NCBI GenBank assembly: GCA_017960805.1
Contig: JAGCYM010000080.1
Location: forward strand, 1 to 46,565
Source of the DNA: Ruminococcus sp.
GTDB lineage: Bacteria > Bacillota > Clostridia > Oscillospirales > Ruminococcaceae
Length of the DNA stretch: 46,565 bases
Direction: 5' to 3'
Shown here: positions 25,770 to 33,509 of the stretch, in pieces
How the letters are laid out: each line of letters begins with the position of its first letter
Numbering within the stretch: position 1 is the stretch's first letter
Program-made: the position numbers and the translations under genes
Notes under the pieces: generated by a model
What the model was told of the DNA's origin: nothing
Databases searched by the model: none
What the model saw: the letters and a program-made list of their open reading frames with translations, nothing else

Positions 25770-27728
25770 ATGAATAATAACAAAAGCCGAAAAAGAACCA
25801 CACGGCTGATATTCCTGCTAGCGTTGCTGTCGTTCCTGATAGCAACGGCTCAGGGACTTAGGTACTATCAGAACTATGAAACCTTCTTCAAGTTACTGCT
25901 TGTGCTGCAGAACAGTATCAATGCCTTCGGATTCAAAGCTTCTGTAACAATAAAAGATACTGTTGCCTTTATAAAGAATGATCCTTCTCCGCTGAATAAA
26001 GGCATAGGCTATGCATACTGCATTGCAGTATTCACCGCACCTTACTGCACGATTTCTTTCATATACAAGTTCCTGGAAAAGATTCTTCGTTTCATAATCT
26101 TCTTCCGGAGGAACAAAAACTGCAGACATATCGTGGTATTCGGATACAACAACGATATCCAGTCAATGCTAAAAAACAACACTTTCAATCCAAAGAAAGT
26201 GTGTGTTCATATTGTTACTGCAGAAACCATTAACAGTGAGGAAATATACCGCTTGAACAAATCGGGGTATATTGTTCACTCCGCAGATGTATTGAAAGCA
26301 AAAGATACCGAGCTTTCCTCTATTCTTGCAAAGACGCATATTGAAAGCGCAGAAAACATTATTCTCTTTGAAAACTCTTCAATTCGCAACTTCTCACTGT
26401 TACAGCTGTTCAAACTTAATGAAAACGACAATGAATGCAAGATCAAACTTGCGACAGGAACTAAAGTATCATGCAGATGCGAAGAGGAAGGTATAGGCAG
26501 ACTCATAGCTGAATACTACAACAGTGCTGCCGGAACTGATGTGCTCTTTGATCTCGAACTTGTTGGTCTGCCTGAAATGCAGATACATAAAATGTACTCT
26601 GACCACCCACTTCACACATTCTATAATGGCACTGATATTCCACTGAAAGACTGGACCGTTCATCTACTCGTGGCTGGCTTTGGTCAGCTTGGACAGCAGG
26701 CAGTTTTACAAGCTATGAACCTTGGAGTCGTTCACGAAAGCAACCGCATCACCATCGATGTCTTCGACTGCAGTATCAAGGCAAAAAAAGCTGTTTTCCT
26801 GAATCAGCTTAATCCGGAATCCTTCGATATTTCTGATGACAGGGTTACACTTAAAAGCTCAGTAGCAGACGGAGTACTTGAAATAGTCTTTCACGAACTC
26901 AATGTTTCTCATAACAACTTTTATGATCTTATCCGCAGCAAAATAAAAACTGATCCATATACATATGCGGTCATAGCACTTGAAAATATTGATTTATCTG
27001 TAAACTGCGCAATGCAGTTAGAAGAACTATTCTCGGAAAATAACCTGAAGCTTCCGATCCTGATGCGTATGGACACTGACAGAAGACTTGCAGGATATAT
27101 TTCAGCAGAAAACAGTGCACTTGCCGACGTAAGTCTTATTGATGACAGAAGTGTCGTGATAACACTTGAAATGATTATTAACCGAGCTATTGACCGAAGC
27201 GCTAAAGAGTACAATCACTTCTACAATAACATAGCACTCATCACTGCAGACGAAGAAGGAACTGCCAATAATTCTGACGAGGATCCTGAACAGGAATGGA
27301 ACCGTCTGCGTCTCTTCCGTCGCTCCTCAAGCAAGGCTGCAGCTTATCATGACGAAGTTAAAGATGATATCCTCCCTAAACTCGCATCAGAAAATAATGA
27401 GGATCTTACAACAAAACTAGAAAGCCTTATCGGAAGAAATGGTTCCATAATGAAATATACTGGCTCAGCATGGCAGATGATCGGTTCAGAAGAAGAACTG
27501 CTCGAAGCATTAAAAAAAGACAGCTTTGCATATAATCTTGCTTCTCTCGAACACCGCCGTTGGTGTTGCTACATGGCTTCAATTGGTTGGCGACCAGGAG
27601 AACGAAGCGACAAGTTCAGACGAAATCCATGCCTTGTTACTCAGCAAAAGCTCATGGAAACAAAACCTGAAATGTGCAAATATGATCTGATGTCACTTAT
27701 GGCAAGATACAAAAAAACAAACGGATAA
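25770..27728 (+). CDS. 2-TM protein with tandem RCK/TrkA-N-like domains and a C-terminal RyR domain
   Basis: A 652-residue protein co-transcribed with the TIR gene; AAGGAAACGTTAA precedes the ATG. Membrane helices lie at about 12-33 and 78-112, separated by an external loop. No K+ selectivity filter (GYG) is seen between them. Two Rossmann-like domains follow. One starts at RHIVVFGYNND (119-129), with a degenerate nucleotide loop. The other starts at VHLLVAGFGQLG (297-308), with an intact GxGxxG. This is the layout of RCK gating domains. Residues about 508-650 match the bacterial RyR domain, with LASLEHRRW (590-598), GWRPG (606-610) and a Pro/Leu tail. RyR domains are proposed to bind nucleotide-like ligands. 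A membrane effector or sensor for a TIR-derived nucleotide is my inference. Confidence 0.75.
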   Translation: MNNNKSRKRTTRLIFLLALLSFLIATAQGLRYYQNYETFFKLLLVLQNSINAFGFKASVTIKDTVAFIKNDPSPLNKGIGYAYCIAVFTAPYCTISFIYKFLEKILRFIIFFRRNKNCRHIVVFGYNNDIQSMLKNNTFNPKKVCVHIVTAETINSEEIYRLNKSGYIVHSADVLKAKDTELSSILAKTHIESAENIILFENSSIRNFSLLQLFKLNENDNECKIKLATGTKVSCRCEEEGIGRLIAEYYNSAAGTDVLFDLELVGLPEMQIHKMYSDHPLHTFYNGTDIPLKDWTVHLLVAGFGQLGQQAVLQAMNLGVVHESNRITIDVFDCSIKAKKAVFLNQLNPESFDISDDRVTLKSSVADGVLEIVFHELNVSHNNFYDLIRSKIKTDPYTYAVIALENIDLSVNCAMQLEELFSENNLKLPILMRMDTDRRLAGYISAENSALADVSLIDDRSVVITLEMIINRAIDRSAKEYNHFYNNIALITADEEGTANNSDEDPEQEWNRLRLFRRSSSKAAAYHDEVKDDILPKLASENNEDLTTKLESLIGRNGSIMKYTGSAWQMIGSEEELLEALKKDSFAYNLASLEHRRWCCYMASIGWRPGERSDKFRRNPCLVTQQKLMETKPEMCKYDLMSLMARYKKTNG

Positions 27729-27739
27729 GTATAACTATG

Positions 27740-27787
27740 AAACGGCATCTTCCCGGATCAATAATCAGGACGATGCCGTTTCCTTTT
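27740..27787 (+). terminator. terminator of the TIR / RCK-RyR operon
   Basis: A perfect 10-bp stem (27740-27749 with 27772-27781) is followed by CC and a T-run to 27788. It marks the operon as two genes. Confidence 0.8.
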
Positions 27788-27855
27788 TGATTTGGAATCA
27801 TTCAAAAAAGATTGATGTAAAAATTCCGCCTATTCAAAAACATACAGTTCCTTGC

Positions 27856-28626
27856 CTATATCTGTCTCTTATGTGTAAGAGGAAATGCTGCAATTACAAA
27901 GTTGACAGAAATAATGGCTGCTATAATAGCTGGTATTTTATAATCGGAAGGAACTAGTTCACCAGTGTACAATGAACCTATAGCGAGAAGTTTTGTAGGC
28001 AGGTACTCTGATACTTTTTTGGAAATACCTGCTATCATCATAACAAAATATAATCCTCCTGCTCCAAGTATCACCTGTCCGGCGGAAGATGCAATAGATG
28101 AGAAAAACACTATACTGCTTACCATCATAACTCCAAACAGCCACAAGCAGAAGCCTGCAAAAACCACCCCTTTAACAACCGAATTATCCCAATAGAAGTC
28201 ACCATAGAAATAAGTTATTCCAAAACATAGCCAAATTCCAATACTCCATGCGACAAACATAACTACATATTTCGACAGCACTACACTACTTCTGGAAAGG
28301 CCTTTTGTAAGCAATGGAATAAGTGTTCCTTTTGTGTATTCAGATGTATATATACCACTGAAAATAATAAGAGTTACAATAAGTACAATAGGCGTATTCT
28401 TCGCAAACTGAACCCATGAATCAAGGGCAGTTATGCTAATCTCATTTACTGTCATGCCCATAGAAGCCAATGAATCAGCTTCCATTTCCAATAACTTAGG
28501 CGTGAGTTTAGCGGTTGCTGGATTTAAAATGCCAACAGCAATGAATACTATCAGCAGTATCATCATTCTCTTTGTTCTGATAAGCTCACGAAATTCCTTT
28601 TCAATAAATGCGGTAAAGCCTCTCAT
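27856..28626 (-). CDS. ABC-2 type transporter permease
   Basis: A 256-residue integral membrane protein with six hydrophobic helices. It begins with a cytosolic FTAFIEKEFRELIRTKR segment typical of ABC-2 permeases of the NosY/CcmA-partner kind. FSGIYTSEYTKGTLIPLLTKG after the second helix is the family motif. The start overlaps the ATPase stop by four bases (ATGA), with GGAGG upstream. With the preceding ATPase it should form an exporter; the substrate is unknown. Similar exporters handle peptides or antibiotics such as bacitracin. Confidence 0.88.
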   Translation of the reverse strand: MRGFTAFIEKEFRELIRTKRMMILLIVFIAVGILNPATAKLTPKLLEMEADSLASMGMTVNEISITALDSWVQFAKNTPIVLIVTLIIFSGIYTSEYTKGTLIPLLTKGLSRSSVVLSKYVVMFVAWSIGIWLCFGITYFYGDFYWDNSVVKGVVFAGFCLWLFGVMMVSSIVFFSSIASSAGQVILGAGGLYFVMMIAGISKKVSEYLPTKLLAIGSLYTGELVPSDYKIPAIIAAIISVNFVIAAFPLTHKRQI

Positions 28627-29522
28627 TTGCTTATCACCTCCATGAAAAGATCTTCCTGGTCAACTTCATGCCTTTCGAGACGATTAATAGGTATCATCTG
28701 TGCTGCAAGATAAGACATTAGTTCTGCGCAGTCCTTGTCTGTAGCATTTTGAAAGACGATCATTCCTTCAGATACTGTTGCCTGCTTAAATACAGAAACC
28801 ACTTTTTCACAATCCTCAGGACAAGTCAGAGTAAGTTCAAGAGCTGAACCTTTCTTAATTTCACGAAGACTGTCAATGCTGCCTGAAAAAGCAATTTTTC
28901 CACCTTCAAGTAAAGCAACTTTGCTGCACACTCTTTCAACATCCGATAAAATATGTGTTGAGAATACGACTGATGTTTTTTCCTTTGCTGCACCTATTAT
29001 GTCAAGAATATCTTTTCTGCCAACAGGATCAAGGGCGGAAGTTGGCTCATCGCAGATTAGAAGTTTCGGACGGTTTATGAGAGCCTGGGCTATGCCAAGG
29101 CGCTGCTTCATGCCACGCGAATATCCTCCTATACGATGTTTTTCCTTATCAAGTCCAACAAGTTCAAGCATTTCAGAAATACGCGACTTCAAAGCAGCTC
29201 TGTCAATACCTGTTATACTACCACACAATTCAAGATACTCGCACGCATTCATATAGCCATAAAACTCAGGAACATCAGGAAGATAACCTATACATCCACT
29301 TTGGGGAGTACTGCCATATGTCACTTTCTCTCCACAAACATCTATTTCACCGCTATCAAGCTCAAGAAGTCCGAGAATAGCGCGCATAGTAGTGGTCTTG
29401 CCTGCGCCGTTTCTCCCGATGAAGCCGAAAACGCAGTTTTCAGGTACAGAAAAACTAACACCGTCTAAAACTTTTTTGCTCCCGAAGCTTTTGGAAATAT
29501 TCTTTACTTCAAGAACATTCAT
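28623..29522 (-). CDS. ABC transporter ATP-binding protein
   Basis: A 299-residue ATPase with Walker A GRNGAGKTTT, Q-loop region QSGCIGYLPD, signature YSRGMKQRLGIAQAL (a variant of LSGGQ), Walker B LLICDEPTSALD and switch His in VFSTHIL. The last 90 residues form the accessory domain usual in drug/peptide exporters. The ATG at 29522 is preferred to a GTG at 29531 because GGAG lies eight bases upstream. It follows the PLDc_N gene directly. Confidence 0.92.
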   Translation of the reverse strand: MNVLEVKNISKSFGSKKVLDGVSFSVPENCVFGFIGRNGAGKTTTMRAILGLLELDSGEIDVCGEKVTYGSTPQSGCIGYLPDVPEFYGYMNACEYLELCGSITGIDRAALKSRISEMLELVGLDKEKHRIGGYSRGMKQRLGIAQALINRPKLLICDEPTSALDPVGRKDILDIIGAAKEKTSVVFSTHILSDVERVCSKVALLEGGKIAFSGSIDSLREIKKGSALELTLTCPEDCEKVVSVFKQATVSEGMIVFQNATDKDCAELMSYLAAQMIPINRLERHEVDQEDLFMEVISK

Positions 29523-29527
29523 AGCTG

Positions 29528-29731
29528 TCACTCCTCTTCCTTACCAAATATCAGGTATAGTATAGGGCCAATGAAATTCATTAGCACCAGCACGATTATT
29601 AGCCATAGCATTCTGTTACCTCGCTTGTATGTCTTATGAGTAATAATATGAAAAAGCGTGTAACCAAGCAGCGAAAACTGCACGATAATAAGCGGAATAA
29701 TAAGTGGTAAATATTCTCTGAGTTCCGTCAT
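29528..29731 (-). CDS. PLDc_N (phospholipase D N-terminal) small membrane protein
   Basis: A 67-residue protein with two membrane helices (about 6-30 and 40-62). The NRMLWLIIVLVLMNFIGPIL and YLIFGK segment is the PLDc_N signature, the membrane module found before cardiolipin synthase domains and as stand-alone proteins with ABC exporters. It is the first gene of the exporter operon; GGGAGGAATTAGT precedes the ATG. Function of stand-alone copies is unknown; a helper subunit of the exporter is plausible. Confidence 0.85.
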   Translation of the reverse strand: MTELREYLPLIIPLIIVQFSLLGYTLFHIITHKTYKRGNRMLWLIIVLVLMNFIGPILYLIFGKEEE

Positions 29732-29749
29732 ACTAATTCCTCCCTAAAG

Positions 29750-29771
29750 TATTTAGAATATCATCTAAATA
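29750..29771 (-). promoter_or_regulatory. 22-bp operator-like palindrome in the exporter leader
   Basis: TATTTAGA (29750-29757) and its exact complement TCTAAATA (29764-29771) flank a six-base spacer. The same half-site recurs at 29808-29816, next to the -10, and at 29864-29872, upstream of the -35. A repressor of this exporter probably binds here; no regulator gene lies in the operon. Confidence 0.65.
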
Positions 29772-29816
29772 AAAATTCAAATATAAGACGGTGTATTTTG
29801 ATATCCGTCTAAATAT

Positions 29817-29845
29817 AATATATCACAGAAAAATTCTCTTGTCAA
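29817..29845 (-). promoter_or_regulatory. promoter of the PLDc_N / ABC exporter operon
   Basis: Minus strand TTGACA (29840-29845), 17-base spacer, TATATT (29817-29822). TATTTAGA boxes lie upstream, at the start site and in the leader. In the 29732-30043 gap I see only this promoter, these boxes and the stem-loop at 29942-29971. Confidence 0.85.
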
Positions 29846-29941
29846 TATTTATTTTGATGAGTATCTAAATATTAGTTAGTTAATTATAACTTGAATTAAA
29901 TATACTATTCTTTTTAAAGAACACTAAGCCGACTGTCAAGA

Positions 29942-29971
29942 AACAAGCCCACGCATTTGCGTGAGCTTGTT
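29942..29971 (-). terminator. stem-loop after the SplB-like gene
   Basis: A 13-pair stem with one mismatch and a tiny loop. It lies 73 bases past the stop of the radical SAM gene, followed on the minus strand by a T-rich segment. Probably that gene's terminator. Confidence 0.5.
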
Positions 29972-30043
29972 GAAAAGGTGATACAATTAAAATGGACAAT
30001 GATGCGTTCATCATTCATTTTTATAAATAATGCATAGTCAATA

Positions 30044-30907
30044 TCAGAAAAACGAAAGTTGCTCATACTTCTCTGGCAGTTCACTAAGATATGAAAATAT
30101 ACTCTCATTATCATGAATGATATCATTCTTTTCACAGATTGAGTGAAAAAGCTTCATAAGTTCTGAGTTATTCGGACTCTCGACTATATAGGAATCGCCG
30201 AACTCCCTATGGTACTTATCCGAAAGCCCTGGAAAATGTCTGTCAAGAGCATCAAAATAATATTCACGGTTTCCCTCACGCAGAGTCATTCCCATACCAA
30301 AACAAATAATACCTTTCACACCTGCACTGATGCAATAATCAAGGATACCTGTAAGGTTTTCGCATGTATCATTTATATATGGCAGTATCGGAGTTAACCA
30401 TACTACCGTTGGAATGCCATTGTCACGCAGCTTACAAAGCACCTCATATCGTCGTTTTGTGGTGCATACGTGCGGCTCAAGTATACGGCATAAACTCTCA
30501 TCATATGTAGTAAGCGTCATCTGAACGACTGCTTTCGCCTTCGCATTAATACTTAATAGCAAATCAAGATCCCGCAGTACAAGGTCAGATTTTGTGATAA
30601 CTGTTGCACCAAATCCGTACCTGTCTATTATTTCCAGACATCGACGCATATATTGTAATTCACGTTCAATCGGCATATACGGATCACTCATCGAACCTGT
30701 TCCTATCATGCAGAGTTTCCGTCTCGAACGCAAAGCCTTTTCCAGCATTTCAGGCGAATTCTGCTTTATCTCAATGTCTTCGAAGTCATGCACAAACTGA
30801 TAGCATTTACTTCTGCTGTCGCAATAGATACAGCCATGAGTACAGCCGCGGTAAATGTTCATACCGTTCTTGGATGATAACAATGTTTTTGCATTTACAT
30901 TATGCAT
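30044..30907 (-). CDS. SPL-family radical SAM protein
   Basis: A 287-residue radical SAM protein related to spore photoproduct lyase SplB and to Rv2578c-type proteins. The cluster motif is CTHGCIYC (CX3CX2C), preceded by MNIYRG and followed by DSRSKCYQ. Downstream are IGTGSMSDPYMPIE, TVITKSDLVLRDLDLL, VVQMTLTT and WLTPILPYIND. An in-frame TTG at 30982 would add 25 residues, but the ATG at 30907 matches the family N-terminus (MHNVNAKTLLS). A competing ribosome binding site lies before an overlapping four-codon frame. DNA-repair chemistry is not established for this subgroup. Confidence 0.85.
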   Translation of the reverse strand: MHNVNAKTLLSSKNGMNIYRGCTHGCIYCDSRSKCYQFVHDFEDIEIKQNSPEMLEKALRSRRKLCMIGTGSMSDPYMPIERELQYMRRCLEIIDRYGFGATVITKSDLVLRDLDLLLSINAKAKAVVQMTLTTYDESLCRILEPHVCTTKRRYEVLCKLRDNGIPTVVWLTPILPYINDTCENLTGILDYCISAGVKGIICFGMGMTLREGNREYYFDALDRHFPGLSDKYHREFGDSYIVESPNNSELMKLFHSICEKNDIIHDNESIFSYLSELPEKYEQLSFF

Positions 30908-31046
30908 TCTCCATCTACACGCTCCTCTCCTGATGCGATAAAATGCCTTTAAAAATATATCACCTGTTGCCTTTTTTATCAATCACACTTCACTTGAAAA
31001 TTAAGTTTTATAATATCTTGACATGAACTTACGTTTTTCTAGCTGA

Positions 31047-31706
31047 CTAAGCTTCTTTCATTGCATTGTCGAACAGATTATCCTCTGCATTTGAAATATG
31101 CTTTGCCGTAAGCTGTTCAGCAAGATTACCATTATGCTCTTTTATAGCATCAAGTATTGCACGATGCTCAGCAACGGTCTTTTCAGCTCTTCCCTCGGTC
31201 TGAACTGAAATGTCACGGGCTTTTTTGATGTAGTTGTGAAAGTTTGAAAGAGTAAAACGCAGCGGACGACTTCTTGATGCGTCATAAATTATCTTATGGA
31301 AATCTCCGTCAAGCTTCCATATCTGCTCAGTATCATTTTTCAGCAGATAGAACTCCTGCAGATCAACTATCTGTGAAAGGGCACGAAGCTCATCATCAGT
31401 AATGCTCTCAGCACAGAGCCGTGCTGCAAGTCCCTCAATACGAATTCTTATCTCGTAGATATCGTGTATATCCTGCTCTGTAACTCCAATAACGACTGCC
31501 CCTTTATTCGGGACATTCTTCACTAGCCCCTCAAGTTCAAGCTGCATCAGAGCTTCACGCACCGGTGTACGGCTGACACCCAATTCTTTCGAGAGCCTGA
31601 GCTCATTCAGGTTGTCGCCGTCCTTGTATTCTCCGTCAAGAATGGCATTTTCTATCGCATTGAAAACTCTTATCCGCAATGAACGATCATCTGTTTCCAG
31701 CAGCAT
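31047..31706 (-). CDS. GntR family regulator (FadR/FCD type)
   Basis: A 219-residue dimeric repressor or activator. The winged HTH (about 8-75) contains NELRLSKELGVSRTPVREAL and LEGLV. The FCD sensor domain follows, with metal-binding type residues (DGDFHKIIYDA and AEHRAILDAI), and would bind a carboxylate such as citrate or an amino acid. It starts two bases after the stop of the Re-citrate-synthase-like gene, with AAGGAGG embedded in that gene's last codons, so the two are co-expressed. A fitting operator lies at the operon promoter, suggesting autoregulation. Confidence 0.9.
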   Translation of the reverse strand: MLLETDDRSLRIRVFNAIENAILDGEYKDGDNLNELRLSKELGVSRTPVREALMQLELEGLVKNVPNKGAVVIGVTEQDIHDIYEIRIRIEGLAARLCAESITDDELRALSQIVDLQEFYLLKNDTEQIWKLDGDFHKIIYDASRSRPLRFTLSNFHNYIKKARDISVQTEGRAEKTVAEHRAILDAIKEHNGNLAEQLTAKHISNAEDNLFDNAMKEA

Positions 31707-31707
31707 T

Positions 31708-33102
31708 TCAATTCCTCCTTGCTATTTCAGGCATATATTTTTCAGTAATCTTTTCCAGCTCATTATCGCTGATAACCGTAATACGTCCACCTTCGTATTC
31801 TTTATCTATCCATTCTTTTATTTTTGCCACAGCAGGATTCTTCTTATCGATGCACTGTTCTCCAGAAAGTCTGTAGAAATTATTTATCCAGCACGCAATT
31901 CCTGCGAGTCCAGATGAAGCACTGACTGCCACTAGCGGAGGTCTGTTTAGCAATTTAGATGTATCGAAAATATTGTATATTTCCTCATCTTTCATTAATC
32001 CGTCAGCGTGTATGCCTGCGCGGGTAACATTAAAGCTTTTGCCGACAAAAGGAGTCATAGACGGCAAATCATAATTAGTCTCGTTGACGATGTAATCTGC
32101 TATCTCGGTAATGACTGATGTATCCATTCCGTTTAGAGTTCCTTTAAGGGAAGCATACTCAAATACCATAGCTTCAAGCGGCACATTGCCTGTACGCTCT
32201 CCTATTCCGAGAAGTGAACAGTTGACAGCTCCGGCACCGTAAAGCCAAGCAGTTGCCGCATTCGTTACTCCTTTGTAGAAATCATTATGGCCGTGCCATT
32301 CAAGCATATCGCTTGAAAAACCAGCGTAATGCTGCAATCCATATATGATTCCTGAAACGCTTCTAGGCAGAGCAACTCCGGGGTAAGGGATACCATATCC
32401 CATTGTATCGCATGCACGTATTTTTATTGGAACACCACTTTCCTCAGCCAGCTTCCTTAGCTCGATCGCAAAAGGCACGACAAAGCCATAGAAATCCGCA
32501 CGGGTTATATCTTCAAAATGGCATCGCGGACGCAGTCCTGCAGATATGCAATCTTTAACGATTCCAAGATATTTATCAAGAGCCTGACGCCTGTTAAGGC
32601 CCATTTTATTGAATATATGGTAATCAGAGCACGAAACGAGAATACCTGTTTCCTTGATTCCGATATTCTTCACGAGTTCAAAGTCCTTCTTGCTAGCGCG
32701 TATCCACGTTGTTATCTCAGGAAACTCATACCCAAGATCCATACACTGCTCCAGTGCATCACGATCGTTCTTTGAATAAACAAAAAATTCAGTCTGCCTT
32801 ATTATTCCATTCTTACCGCCAAGACGGTGCAGCATTTTGTAGATATCCACTATCTGTGCGGAAGTATAAGGTGCACGCGATTGCTGACCATCGCGGAACG
32901 TTGTGTCAGTGATAAATATTTCATCAGGCATATTCATCGGCACATGACGGTAGTTGTAAGCCACCTTCGGAACTTCTGTATAAGGGAATAATTCACGGAA
33001 CAGCTCTGGACGCTCAACCTCCTGTAATTCATACTCATAGGTATCAAAATCCAGCAGATTTGTGCTTTGGCTCAGACTGATATTAGGCTTTCTATGTTTC
33101 AT
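31708..33102 (-). CDS. Re-citrate synthase / isopropylmalate synthase-like enzyme
   Basis: A 464-residue DRE-TIM metallolyase. ITDTTFRDGQQSR carries the metal Asp and catalytic Arg, and EWHGHNDF and GERTGNVPLEA complete the site. There is no LeuA C-terminal regulatory domain; instead the end has the NVTRAGIHADGL and EEIYNIFDT segments typical of clostridial Re-citrate synthases, often annotated as isopropylmalate or homocitrate synthase. It would join acetyl-CoA and oxaloacetate to make citrate for glutamate synthesis. The ATG at 33102 has GGAGAGG upstream and avoids a 26-residue extension that runs into the promoter. Substrate choice is inference. Confidence 0.75.
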   Translation of the reverse strand: MKHRKPNISLSQSTNLLDFDTYEYELQEVERPELFRELFPYTEVPKVAYNYRHVPMNMPDEIFITDTTFRDGQQSRAPYTSAQIVDIYKMLHRLGGKNGIIRQTEFFVYSKNDRDALEQCMDLGYEFPEITTWIRASKKDFELVKNIGIKETGILVSCSDYHIFNKMGLNRRQALDKYLGIVKDCISAGLRPRCHFEDITRADFYGFVVPFAIELRKLAEESGVPIKIRACDTMGYGIPYPGVALPRSVSGIIYGLQHYAGFSSDMLEWHGHNDFYKGVTNAATAWLYGAGAVNCSLLGIGERTGNVPLEAMVFEYASLKGTLNGMDTSVITEIADYIVNETNYDLPSMTPFVGKSFNVTRAGIHADGLMKDEEIYNIFDTSKLLNRPPLVAVSASSGLAGIACWINNFYRLSGEQCIDKKNPAVAKIKEWIDKEYEGGRITVISDNELEKITEKYMPEIARRN

Positions 33103-33141
33103 TTCTGATCCTCTCCATATGTATATTTGTATTGCTGTATG

Positions 33142-33153
33142 ATTGTATACAAT
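33142..33153 (-). promoter_or_regulatory. GntR-type operator at the citrate-synthase-like operon
   Basis: ATTGTATACAAT is a perfect 12-bp palindrome that overlaps the -10 box and covers the predicted start site. It fits the FadR-class pattern (GT..AC core). The regulator encoded in the same operon is the obvious candidate. Confidence 0.65.
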
Positions 33154-33180
33154 TATACACTGAAATGTCATAGCTGTCAA
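33152..33180 (-). promoter_or_regulatory. promoter of the citrate-synthase-like / gntR operon
   Basis: Minus strand TTGACA (33175-33180), 17-base spacer, TATAAT (33152-33157). Confidence 0.88.
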
Positions 33181-33226
33181 TATGACAATTTAAACAAATA
33201 ATATCAAAAAATGAAAAGCAATAAAA

Positions 33227-33256
33227 AAATCGCGCTTCAAAAATGAAACGCGATTT
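33227..33256 (-). terminator. terminator after tRNA-Gln
   Basis: AAATCGCG and CGCGATTT arms (33227-33234, 33249-33256) and a run of seven U on the minus strand. A GCGCATATGCGC mini-hairpin lies between it and the tRNA 3' end. Confidence 0.8.
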
Positions 33257-33274
33257 ACAAAGCGCATATGCGCT

Positions 33275-33350
33275 TGGTTGGGGTGGAAGGATTTGAACCC
33301 TCGAAATAACGGAGTCAGAGTCCGCTGCCTTACCACTTGGCGACACCCCA
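33275..33350 (-). tRNA. tRNA-Gln (CTG anticodon)
   Basis: A complete cloverleaf of 76 bases on the minus strand with encoded CCA. The acceptor is TGGGGTG/CACCCCA, the D-arm GCCAAGTGGTAAGGC, the anticodon loop CTCTGAC giving CTG, and the T-loop GGTTCAAATCC. It has its own promoter and terminator. Confidence 0.95.
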
Positions 33351-33377
33351 ATATATGCTGAGTGATTCAGCTTTATT

Positions 33378-33406
33378 ATTATACCACCAGAGCTAACATA
33401 AGTCAA
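33378..33406 (-). promoter_or_regulatory. promoter of tRNA-Gln
   Basis: Minus strand TTGACT (33401-33406), 17-base spacer, TATAAT (33378-33383). Confidence 0.85.
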
Positions 33407-33448
33407 GCTTTTTCTATTAATTTTTATCTTTTAATTATTATTTTTCTA

Positions 33449-33477
33449 TTGAAAAATAGGCAGATTCAAGCTATAAT
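33449..33477 (+). promoter_or_regulatory. promoter of the lipid kinase gene
   Basis: TTGAAA (33449-33454), 17-base spacer, TATAAT (33472-33477), then AGGGTGG before the ATG at 33510. Confidence 0.8.
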
Positions 33478-33509
33478 TAAAATATAATCATCTATAGGGT
33501 GGCAATATT

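Noticed and set aside
22331-27728. Classical Thoeris (ThsA/ThsB) or CBASS system
   Set aside because: There is no SIR2-SLOG ThsA, no cyclase of the CD-NTase type and no known CBASS effector; only the TIR element is shared.
22331-27728. TIR/RyR pair as part of a defence island or mobile element
   Set aside because: Flanks are fruK and an ABC exporter; no integrase, transposase, att-like repeat or other defence gene is visible.
30912-30914. Alternative ATG before the SplB-like gene with the better ribosome binding site
   Set aside because: It is out of frame and stops after four codons; the ATG at 30907 matches the family N-terminus.
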